A DNA stretch of 46,995 nucleotides, taken from the NCBI GenBank assembly GCA_021818765.1, contig JAKATM010000002.1, positions 1 to 46,995 on the forward strand. Direction: 5' to 3'. Made by a program: the position numbers and the translations under genes. The stretch is from Thermoplasmata archaeon. GTDB taxonomy: Archaea; Thermoplasmatota; Thermoplasmata; Thermoplasmatales; Thermoplasmataceae. Position 1 is the stretch's first letter, and each line of letters begins with the position of its first letter. Under the pieces are notes generated by a model. The model had not been told where the DNA came from and did not search any database. It was given only the letters and a program-made list of their open reading frames with translations. Below are positions 28,823-37,119 of the stretch, piece by piece.

Positions 28823-29254
28823 TCACTGGGTGGGTTTCCAAAAATCCTCTGGCATCTGGTCGTAGATCTGGAAATCTTCGGACTCCTCAACCAACTTTTC
28901 CTCTACCTTGTATTTTGAGAGAACATCTATCTTGTTTACATTAAGAATCCAGTAATGGATCCTCCACTCCCTGCCATCGTAAAGAGTTGTTTCTTCCCTC
29001 TCGGTCTGAAGAACACCGATATCTTCCATCGTATAGAAGGCATCCCTGTCTTCGGGCTCAAGCATGTTGTCTATAACCCTATCGTTGTAACCAAAAAAGT
29101 TGATGAGATGTTCTGCGGCATCTATTGCCTCATCGCTGCTCATTCTCCTGTTTTGAAGGCTTAGACCCTTGCTTATAGCCGATGACAGCTTAAAAATATC
29201 AGTGTAATGTCTATTTGACGAGTCGTTATTTGCGCTTTTAGTAACATTCTTCAT
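28823..29254 (-). CDS. Hypothetical protein (possibly DUF6015-like) directly upstream of ABCE1
   Basis: Open frame directly abutting ABCE1; AAEHLINFFGYNDRVIDNMLEPEDRDAFYTMEDIGVL reads as a folded conserved domain. Confidence 0.65.
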   Translation of the reverse strand: MKNVTKSANNDSSNRHYTDIFKLSSAISKGLSLQNRRMSSDEAIDAAEHLINFFGYNDRVIDNMLEPEDRDAFYTMEDIGVLQTEREETTLYDGREWRIHYWILNVNKIDVLSKYKVEEKLVEESEDFQIYDQMPEDFWKPTQ

Positions 29255-29528
29255 AAAACACCATATTTTGATCTTTATTAGCCACAGGAGAGTGCAAAAA
29301 CATTTATAAGGTTATTGTGGAATTTTCGCAACTTTCTCTTATGAAACGATTATGAGGCACTTCAGCCAGTATGTTGCAAAATATCCGCTAAAGCTGGCAC
29401 TTTTCATTAGAAAGATTTATTAGCAGCAAGCATACTGGATTTGATTGGAGTATTTTTCCACGAGAAACCAAAAAAAATATCACCATAGGAAGATACGGCT
29501 TAGTTCGAAAAAACAAATTAAAGCGTTC

Positions 29529-30800
29529 TCAAGTCACTGTAATGCTGACCCTTCGAGGAAGAATTGGTATTATAACTATCGAAACAACTCCTATTAGTAT
29601 TAGAAGCCACATAGAATCCGATAAAGAGACATTCAGCACCCTGTAGAGAAGGGAAAAGAGCCCTATCCCCACTGCGCCTCCAATTGTACTACCCAGACCC
29701 CAAACAAGACTGTTGGAGGAAGCTGATACCGATTCGGGTGTCAATTGTTTCACGTACTCGATAAGTATCGGAAAGATGCTGAATACGAAGAATGCAAAAA
29801 GTGTAAGAAAAATAACCATGAGGTAAAAATTTGTAGTCAGCATAAGCAGAACAGTTGAAATAACGGCAAAAACGCTTGTCAGCGTGACAACAACTTTTCC
29901 TCCCCAGGCCGAGGTTAGATACCCAAAAAGTATCTGGCCAACGACAGGAGCAAGAAAAGCAAGTGAAATAACCTCAGTTACCAGATTGCTATTTTTCAGA
30001 ACGCTGTTGAAGTAGTATGGCATAAACGTGTAAAGTCCAGTAGAGAATATGGAGCGAACAAAAATAACAATCATGAGAAGATAAATGAGGGGCATGGTTT
30101 TTGTTGCTCCCGCTGTGGCCTTTTTCTTTTCGCTTTTTCTGTGCGGAGTGCTATTCCTCCTGAAAGCAGATAATCCGCCAAGGACAAGTATGGAGGCTGC
30201 AATTTCATAAAGTGCTATTACGTAGAGAGAGCTAGTAATTCCAAAGAGCGGAAGCAGTGCTGCAAGTATTAGCGGTACAACGGATCTTCCTATACTGCCG
30301 ATAGAGCTGTTGACACCGAGAAGTGTTCCAGAAGACTTGCCCTTGAATGCGCTGGATAGGACGGATCCTCCTATCGGGTGATATACAGACTGGCCAAGCC
30401 CAAATAAAGCGGTGCCGGAAAGTACAATAACATTGACCTGCTGGATATGCAGGAATGCAAAGGCAAATAGCGACAGAGCAGCACCCTGTATCGCCAAACC
30501 AAGGAAAATGAGCAGACCGTCCCTGTCAAGCATGTCCGCAATTCTTCCAATAAACGGGCTTACAAGTCCTGATATAAGGTTATATATCATGGCGCCAAAT
30601 CCAAGTATTATGAAATTCACATGAAGCGCGGTGTAGTAGTTGATCAGGACAGGAAATATCAGGAGGTTACCGTCATTTGCAAAGTGTGCCACCGACGTGA
30701 ACGTCAACGCTGAAATTTCCCTTTTCATGCACTCCTGAATCGCTTCCCGATATATATCGGAATCACCGTTTATTCTAACATAATGGCGAAAAAGGCTCAA
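29529..30800 (-). CDS. MFS transporter
   Basis: Twelve-TM-like; FIGRIADMLDRDGLLIFLGLAIQG, LFGLGQSVYHPIGGSVLS. Confidence 0.9.
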   Translation of the reverse strand: MSLFRHYVRINGDSDIYREAIQECMKREISALTFTSVAHFANDGNLLIFPVLINYYTALHVNFIILGFGAMIYNLISGLVSPFIGRIADMLDRDGLLIFLGLAIQGAALSLFAFAFLHIQQVNVIVLSGTALFGLGQSVYHPIGGSVLSSAFKGKSSGTLLGVNSSIGSIGRSVVPLILAALLPLFGITSSLYVIALYEIAASILVLGGLSAFRRNSTPHRKSEKKKATAGATKTMPLIYLLMIVIFVRSIFSTGLYTFMPYYFNSVLKNSNLVTEVISLAFLAPVVGQILFGYLTSAWGGKVVVTLTSVFAVISTVLLMLTTNFYLMVIFLTLFAFFVFSIFPILIEYVKQLTPESVSASSNSLVWGLGSTIGGAVGIGLFSLLYRVLNVSLSDSMWLLILIGVVSIVIIPILPRRVSITVT

Positions 30801-30838
30801 TAAAGAACCATTTAATTTATCCTTGACATCAGCAATGC

Positions 30839-31897
30839 ATGGGAAAAGTATTCTTCTTCCCCGCCAGATCCGAAGGTTGCGGTTTAAATGAAACAGGTTC
30901 TTTGCAGTTCGAGGTTTTTTCTTCCGCTTCTCTCAATAAGTTGGATAATAAAGTAATGCTGCATGGAAACAATTTTTTTCATTTCGCTGTCGAAAGAGAT
31001 GAGTTGGAAAGACTGCTTGATAGCGTAGATTTCAGCGAGAAAGAAAGGTCGATTTTTTCATTCATCGCAAAGAATGCAGGAAGGAAAAGACACGGATTTG
31101 CATTTCCATCCCTGATGGCAATAGTAAATTGCACTCCAGACTCTTTCTATCCAGGCTCGAGGGTGGATCCGATGAACAAACTATCGGTGGAAAATATATT
31201 GCAGATGAAAGCCGACATTATAGATATCGGCGGGGAAAGTACCCGTCCTGGTTCCAAGAAGTTGCCCGTTAATGAAGAGATCAATAGGCTGGTTCCTGTT
31301 GTCAGTGATATTTCATGCAGTTCAACCATACCCATATCTATTGATACGAAAAATCCAGAAACACTTGAGCGCATGCTGGACTTTCACATCAAATATGCAA
31401 ATGACATTTCTGGGTTTTCTGAACCACGCATGAGAAAAATTGTCAGGGAGAATAACCTCGAAGCGATCCTTATGCACTCGAGAGGGACACCTGAAACCAT
31501 GCAATCCATGACTCATTATGACGATCTTATTGCCGAACTGGTTGAATTCTTCTTCGACAGGATTTTATTGCTGACTAGCGAGGAAATAGGCATAGATAAG
31601 ATCACACTCGATCCTGGAATAGGATTTGCTAAGACCTGGGGAGGCAACCTTGAAATTCTCAGGCGCATCGATTGTCTGGATCTAGGCCTCAGGATCCTAG
31701 TTGGGACGTCAAGAAAAAGTTTTATCGGTCATGTGACAGGCCAAGCAGTGGAAAGAAGACTTCCCGGAACCATTTCGACTTCAATTTATCTCGCACAGCA
31801 CGGAATAGATATCCTCCGGGTTCACGACGTGAACGAGAACCGTGAGGCTCTGCAAATGATTAGATCAATTTGTGATTTCGGGAATGAGTCCCTTTGA
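30839..31897 (+). CDS. folP: Dihydropteroate synthase family protein with N-terminal extension
   Basis: LMAIVNCTPDSFYPGSR, DIIDIGGESTRPGSK, ISIDTKNPETLERML, YANDISGF, MHSRGTPETMQ, DPGIGFAKT, LVGTSRKSFIG. Confidence 0.88.
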   Translation: MGKVFFFPARSEGCGLNETGSLQFEVFSSASLNKLDNKVMLHGNNFFHFAVERDELERLLDSVDFSEKERSIFSFIAKNAGRKRHGFAFPSLMAIVNCTPDSFYPGSRVDPMNKLSVENILQMKADIIDIGGESTRPGSKKLPVNEEINRLVPVVSDISCSSTIPISIDTKNPETLERMLDFHIKYANDISGFSEPRMRKIVRENNLEAILMHSRGTPETMQSMTHYDDLIAELVEFFFDRILLLTSEEIGIDKITLDPGIGFAKTWGGNLEILRRIDCLDLGLRILVGTSRKSFIGHVTGQAVERRLPGTISTSIYLAQHGIDILRVHDVNENREALQMIRSICDFGNESL

Positions 31898-32299
31898 AAG
31901 GCACTCTCTGCAGTATCCCCTTATAATTACGTCGACATTGTTTACTTTGAAACCCTTTGCCTCGGCGTTTTTGCCCAGATCATTGCACCCAATCTCAACA
32001 TCCTCTATCTTACCGCATGATAGACATACAAAGTTTGCGTGCTTTTCAAGGTTTGTTTCGTACCAGGTAGTACCATTAGCCTCAAAAGAGGTCAATATTC
32101 CTGACATTGTGACTGCCCTGAGTATGTTGTAAACAGTGGCAACGGTGATCGAAGGTTCGACCTTCACCACAGACTTATAAACATCCTCTGCAGTGAAATG
32201 TCCCGGTGATTCGTTGATATATTCTATAACTCTTAATCTCTGTGGAGTTATCTTAAAGTTAAATTTCTTTAGCTTCTCAACTTGTTCTGCTAGAGCCAT
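31865..32299 (-). CDS. Fur/PerR family transcriptional regulator
   Basis: ITPQRLRVIEYINESPGHFTAEDVYKSVVKVEPSITVATVYNILRAV; CLSCG and CREC metal motifs. Confidence 0.92.
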   Translation of the reverse strand: MALAEQVEKLKKFNFKITPQRLRVIEYINESPGHFTAEDVYKSVVKVEPSITVATVYNILRAVTMSGILTSFEANGTTWYETNLEKHANFVCLSCGKIEDVEIGCNDLGKNAEAKGFKVNNVDVIIRGYCRECLSKGLIPEITN

Positions 32300-32418
32300 G
32301 AGACGAGAATCAATTCTCGATTAATAAGTATTTACACTTATATGATAGGACTTATCAATTTCGTCCTAAATTATTTCGCAATCATCGGTAAAAATGAACT
32401 CTTTACAGGCTATATAAG

Positions 32419-33480
32419 CTAACTTGTGGGGATGCTCGTGCTCAATGATCCTGCCTTATTCTGTTTATGCTTTAGCACAATTCCACTCAAATATCCGCAT
32501 TTTTTGCAGTTAGCGTTCCTGTCAAGTCCTCGCACATCGCTTGAAAATCCTTTCCTGTATATAAGAAGGGACCCGCAGGCCGGACAATAAGTTGACTCTT
32601 TTGCGTGTCCTGGAACATTTCCAAGGTAGACGAATTGCATACCTTCCTCTTTCGCAAGTCCATAGTGCTTCTCGAGTGTGTTCAGCGGAGTTGAGGGGAG
32701 GTTCATCATTTTGTAGTCTGGATGGAATCTGAGGAAGCTTAACGGTACCGATGTACCGACCCTGGTTTTTATCTTTCTTATCATTGTTCTTGCGTCTTCG
32801 AGGGAATCACCGACTTCTGGAACTACTAAATCTGTAACTTCAACGTGGATTCCCTCAGTTATGGCCTTTTCAATCGTATCGAAGATAGGATCCGCAGACG
32901 GTACTGAGATGTATTTGCGATAAAAAGCACTGCCAGCGTTTCCCTTAAAATCTATTGTCATGCTGTCCAGAAAAGTGGAAGCGTATTCGATTGCTTCCGG
33001 CGTTTCATAGCCGTTGCTGACGAATATGTTTATCAGACCTTTCTCCTTAGCCAGAATGCCAACGTCATGTGCAAATTCCATGAAGACGGTGGGCTCATTA
33101 TACGTGTATGCAATACCACTGCAGCCAAGTTCAATGGCCATCCGGACTATTTCACGGGGTTCGATAGGGGTTCCATGAACATCTTTTCTCTGGCTCATGC
33201 TGAAATTCTGACAATACTGGCACGCGTAGTTGCATCCAGTTGTACCGAACGACAAAATACGAGAACCCGGTAGCATGTGCAGTACCGGCTTCTTCTCGAT
33301 CGGATCTACCTGGATAGAGTAAGGCATTGAGTAGGTAAGAAGATCAAGCTTTCCACTTGCGTTGACCCTGATTCCACAGAATCCCGATTGACCAGGGCCG
33401 AGTTTGCATCTTCTCAAGCACGCAGTGCATGTGACACGTTGGTCGCGATCCCGGGTATAAAGCACTGCCTCCATATCCAA
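32419..33480 (-). CDS. amrS: AmmeMemoRadiSam system radical SAM enzyme
   Basis: CTACLRRCKLGPGQSGFCGIRVN, radical SAM GTTGCNYACQYCQNFSMSQ, GIAYTYNEPTVFMEFAHDVG. Confidence 0.94.
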   Translation of the reverse strand: MDMEAVLYTRDRDQRVTCTACLRRCKLGPGQSGFCGIRVNASGKLDLLTYSMPYSIQVDPIEKKPVLHMLPGSRILSFGTTGCNYACQYCQNFSMSQRKDVHGTPIEPREIVRMAIELGCSGIAYTYNEPTVFMEFAHDVGILAKEKGLINIFVSNGYETPEAIEYASTFLDSMTIDFKGNAGSAFYRKYISVPSADPIFDTIEKAITEGIHVEVTDLVVPEVGDSLEDARTMIRKIKTRVGTSVPLSFLRFHPDYKMMNLPSTPLNTLEKHYGLAKEEGMQFVYLGNVPGHAKESTYCPACGSLLIYRKGFSSDVRGLDRNANCKKCGYLSGIVLKHKQNKAGSLSTSIPTS

Positions 33481-33511
33481 TGTAACATAATCCTAGCTAT
33501 AACTATTGCTC

Positions 33512-34339
33512 CTATTCTTGATAAGCTACGAAGGATGCATATCCCACGACACTGCTGTAGTCTCCGCTGGAGTCTCCTGAATTGCTGTGGTTCAGGAGCT
33601 TGATTCTGCCATTCATTTTTCTGGTTAGAAGCATAAGGGATGCGATAGGGCCATATCCGCATGCAGAAGCATTTATTCTCTCCATGGTCGAATAGAAGGA
33701 TACCATGTCGAGGGATTCGATTGCTTTAATCATTTCCGAATCCTTGGCATCTGCCTCTTTTGCCGGCTCATAATGAGTCAGATCAGAACTTGCCACAATT
33801 ATACGACCCTGATGCAGGCCTGCCAGGACAGGAGCCAGCTCCGCAGCCCTTTCAATGGTCTGGTCTCCCATTGAGATTGGAAGTATTTCGCAGTCATCTT
33901 TGAAGATATACTGCAGCCATGGTACCTGAACCTCTATGGAGTGCTCTTCGCTGAATGCTTCTGCTGAAGCTCTTATTTGATTACGGATCGAATGCAGGTA
34001 ATTCAAGGCATCCTCATCTATTCTACAGTTTCCAAGAGGAGTCTCCCACTCACCTTCCGGATAAAAATACGTTCCGTATGGATAGCCTGAATGCTTTGGA
34101 CCGACAAGAACAAATTTCCTCCTCCCGTCTCTTTTTATTGCGTTGAAAGCGAAGGAAGCCGTATAACCGGAGTAAATGTAACCAGCGTGGGGCACTATAA
34201 CGCCGATTATATTTCTGAATTCTGCCATTTCCTTGGACCGTGACAGGAGTTGATCTATCATGCCGCTTAAATCAATCCTGTCAGCTGGATAGAACATGCC
34301 GGCTACCGATGGCTTTCTTCTCAACAACGTTAATATCAA
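33512..34339 (-). CDS. amrB: AmmeMemoRadiSam system protein B (Memo family)
   Basis: RKPSVAGMFYPAD, VIVPHAGYIYSGYTASFAFNAI, GPKHSGYPYG, EEHSIEVQVPWLQYIF, VASSDLTHYEP. Confidence 0.94.
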   Translation of the reverse strand: MILTLLRRKPSVAGMFYPADRIDLSGMIDQLLSRSKEMAEFRNIIGVIVPHAGYIYSGYTASFAFNAIKRDGRRKFVLVGPKHSGYPYGTYFYPEGEWETPLGNCRIDEDALNYLHSIRNQIRASAEAFSEEHSIEVQVPWLQYIFKDDCEILPISMGDQTIERAAELAPVLAGLHQGRIIVASSDLTHYEPAKEADAKDSEMIKAIESLDMVSFYSTMERINASACGYGPIASLMLLTRKMNGRIKLLNHSNSGDSSGDYSSVVGYASFVAYQE

Positions 34340-34363
34340 GGCTAGAAATAAAAGATTGTCTTT

Positions 34364-34939
34364 ATGGCAACAAAGTCTGGTGAATCAGCAGAAAAAGGAA
34401 AATTCCTGACATCGCTCGCAAGACAGGCAGTCGAAACCTACATCAAGGAAGGCAAAACGCTCACTGTTCATGACAAAGATCCAATGCTCCAGAGAAAAGC
34501 CGGCGTCTTCGTAACTATCAAGAAAGAAGGCGAGTTACGCGGCTGTATAGGATATACAGAGCCTCCTTGGCCTCTCAGCCAGACGCTTATTAGGGCTGCT
34601 GTCGCGTCTGCCACCGTGGATCCAAGGTTCCGGCCAGTGTCTTCCCGGGAACTTGGGAGCCTGGAGTATGAAGTCACAATACTGACGGAACCAGAACAAA
34701 TACACCCCACTGATCCTGAAGACATGCAGAGGATACAGATAGGGAACAACGGACTGTTGATTGAGTCACTAGGGACAAGAGGACTGCTCCTCCCCCAGGT
34801 TGCCGTCGAGGAAGGATTCAATGCCACCGAATTCCTGGACGCGACATGCGAGAAGGCAGGACTTTCACCCGGTTGCTGGAAGTCCAGTAATGCAAGGGTC
34901 TTCTTGTTTAAAGGGATTGTTTACAACGAGACCGGGTAA
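34364..34939 (+). CDS. amrA: AmmeMemoRadiSam system protein A (AMMECR1 domain)
   Basis: GVFVTIKKEGELRGCIGYTEP, DPRFRPVSSRELGSLEYEVTILTEPE, GLLLPQVAVEEGFNATEFLDATCEKAGL. Confidence 0.94.
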   Translation: MATKSGESAEKGKFLTSLARQAVETYIKEGKTLTVHDKDPMLQRKAGVFVTIKKEGELRGCIGYTEPPWPLSQTLIRAAVASATVDPRFRPVSSRELGSLEYEVTILTEPEQIHPTDPEDMQRIQIGNNGLLIESLGTRGLLLPQVAVEEGFNATEFLDATCEKAGLSPGCWKSSNARVFLFKGIVYNETG

Positions 34940-34977
34940 AAATGAAAAATTGTTATACGTGTCAATATTCATGAGTC

Positions 34978-35808
34978 ATGACTTATTCTGTTGTGGCGAT
35001 GGACTCCGCCGAGGATCTTATCGGCGTTGCTGTTGCCAGTAGATTTATAGCTGTGGGGGCTGTTGTTCCTTGGGTGAGGTATCGTGACGGTGCAATAGCA
35101 ACGCAGTCTTTTGCAAATTACACTTTCGGGCCGGAAGGGCTTGATCTTCTTTCCAATCATTCCGCACAGGAAACGCTGAAAATTCTCCTGGACAAGGATC
35201 CACTCAAGGAGAAGAGACAGGTGGGAATCATAGATAGAGAGGGTCGGGTAGCGTCGTTTACCGGCGAAGAATGTTTTGACTATGCAGGGAGCATAGAGGG
35301 TAAAAATTTCACCGTTCAGGGAAACATACTCACTGGAAAAGCAGTGCTGGAAAGCATGGCAGCGGAGATGGAGACCGATCTGCCATTTATGGATAGAATG
35401 ATCCTTGCCCTTAAAGCCGGCGAGAATGCGGGTGGGGATAGCAGGGGTAAACAATCAGCGGCAATTCTAATAGCAGGAAAAAACCTTGAGTTTGAAGAAT
35501 CTTCTGGTATCGTCATGAATATAAGGGTTGACGATCACCCCGATCCTGTCCATGAACTCGAGCGTATCTCAAAGGTATGGAAAGCAATTTACTGGGATAC
35601 CACGAAGTTGAAGCTTGAAGACAGGAGGAGTGACATAGATGCTTCAATTAAAAGGCTTGGTTATCACGATCTACTGAAATGGGCCAACACGCACGGCCTC
35701 GAGCATAATATAACGAAGTCAGATATAGGCTCACAAACGCTGGATGCACTGCTCTACGAAAGCGAATCTGCTCTTCCTAATAAAAAACCAGGAAGAACAA
35801 AATCATAA
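34978..35808 (+). CDS. DUF1028 family protein (Ntn-hydrolase-like)
   Basis: MTYSVVAMDSAEDLIGVAVASRFIAVGAVVPWVRYRDGAIATQSFANYTFGPEGL; FTVQGNILTGKAVLESM; GGDSRGKQSAAILI. Confidence 0.9.
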   Translation: MTYSVVAMDSAEDLIGVAVASRFIAVGAVVPWVRYRDGAIATQSFANYTFGPEGLDLLSNHSAQETLKILLDKDPLKEKRQVGIIDREGRVASFTGEECFDYAGSIEGKNFTVQGNILTGKAVLESMAAEMETDLPFMDRMILALKAGENAGGDSRGKQSAAILIAGKNLEFEESSGIVMNIRVDDHPDPVHELERISKVWKAIYWDTTKLKLEDRRSDIDASIKRLGYHDLLKWANTHGLEHNITKSDIGSQTLDALLYESESALPNKKPGRTKS

Positions 35809-36036
35809 TTTAATTACCATCAGGGTCTTTGTATCCACTATCCCGCTTATGTTTCTTATCTTGCTGACTATAAAATTCTCCAGGACGGCGTAATCCTTCG
35901 CGTCCACTTTCACTATGATGTCATATTCCCCGAAGAGAGTGTAAATTTCGCTAACGTTCGCCATCGCGGCCAGCTCAGAGTAGACCTTTTCTTCTGCTCC
36001 CGGCTTTGTATTTATCAAAACGTACGCTATGACCAA
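35803..36036 (-). CDS. Lrp/AsnC ligand-binding (RAM) domain-only protein
   Basis: 77 aa, AYVLINTKPGAEEKVYSELAAMANVSEIYTLFGEYDIIVKVDAKDYAVLENFIVSKIRNISGI, no HTH. Confidence 0.85.
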   Translation of the reverse strand: MVIAYVLINTKPGAEEKVYSELAAMANVSEIYTLFGEYDIIVKVDAKDYAVLENFIVSKIRNISGIVDTKTLMVIKL

Positions 36037-36123
36037 TTCGATCTACCGGTCTCTTTAATTGTATTTTATAGATAAACATTGCCCACTAATCTCGGAAAAT
36101 CTGTTAACTAGCATTCACCAAAT

Positions 36124-36158
36124 GTGCCGCAAGCCTAAACTTATGGGTCTTGCGACAC
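36124..36158. repeat. Imperfect inverted repeat/hairpin (GTGCCGCAAG ... CTTGCGACAC)
   Basis: 10-bp arms with one mismatch, 15-nt spacer with further CC/GG pairing; lies between the RAM gene and the ABC operon. Confidence 0.55.
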
Positions 36159-36291
36159 TGACATGGATTAACATTCAATCTCTTCCACATGCATTTCGAT
36201 GAAAATTTATATAATCTGGCGGGATTCGCTTGGCAGCACACTGGACAAACAAGGGTGTGGCTAGATTGGCTGGCGTGTGATATGAACTACA

Positions 36292-37119
36292 TTGAAGGTG
36301 GTGGAGATGAAGAATCCGGCAAACCTGGTTGGAGGAGTCGGATCTGGTCAGCCGATCAGTCTGCTCGAATCGATTGACATCCATTTTTCTTACGAGAATG
36401 GGTATAAAGTATTCGAGAACATCAACATTTCAGTCGGCCAGGACAAATTCGTAGGTATTGTAGGGCCGTCTGGAATTGGAAAATCAACCCTTTTGAGAAT
36501 TATGGGCGGCTTTCTTGCCCCAGACTCCGGTGCAACTTATCTAATGGGAAAAAAGATTACAAAACCCACGCCCAAGCTTGTTTTTGTTCACCAATCGATC
36601 ATAACTTTTCCATGGATGACTGCACTCGAGAACGTAATGCTTTCTCCACGTTCCATTAAAGTTCCGCAGGCAGAAGCGGAAAATATCGCTATGAAAGCAC
36701 TGGAAGATGTTGGCCTTCAGGGATTCGAAGAACTTTATCCAAAAGAGATGAGTGGGGGAATGCGCCAAAGGGTTGCTATAGCCAGGGCGCTTGCTGCTAA
36801 TCCAATGATCCTGCTCATGGACGAACCATTTTCTCACCTGGATGAGTTGACTGCGGAGGGTCTAAGGCAGGATATCTATAATATCCTGTTTCGTGTAGAT
36901 ACTCCTCTCAAGGGCGTTGTACTGGTTTCTCACAACCTGACAGAGGTTCTTGAACTTGCAGATGAAATTTACATTTTAAACAATATACCCGCCACTGTTG
37001 TTGGTAAGCTTGAAATTGACATCCCAAGGCCTCGCAGCATAAGAAACCCGAAGTTTAGCGAATACCTGGACATATTGTACACCAAGCTTTCTCCGCCCGG
37101 TGGTAAGAAGAATGAATGA
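36292..37119 (+). CDS. NitT/TauT-type ABC transporter ATP-binding protein
   Basis: Walker A GPSGIGKST, MSGGMRQRVAIARALA, LLMDEPFSHLD; start probably ATG 36307 after GGTGGTGGAG. Confidence 0.93.
   Translation: MKVVEMKNPANLVGGVGSGQPISLLESIDIHFSYENGYKVFENINISVGQDKFVGIVGPSGIGKSTLLRIMGGFLAPDSGATYLMGKKITKPTPKLVFVHQSIITFPWMTALENVMLSPRSIKVPQAEAENIAMKALEDVGLQGFEELYPKEMSGGMRQRVAIARALAANPMILLMDEPFSHLDELTAEGLRQDIYNILFRVDTPLKGVVLVSHNLTEVLELADEIYILNNIPATVVGKLEIDIPRPRSIRNPKFSEYLDILYTKLSPPGGKKNE

Noticed and set aside
34969-35454. 161-aa minus-strand ORF
   Set aside because: Antisense to the DUF1028 gene, which has clear family motifs
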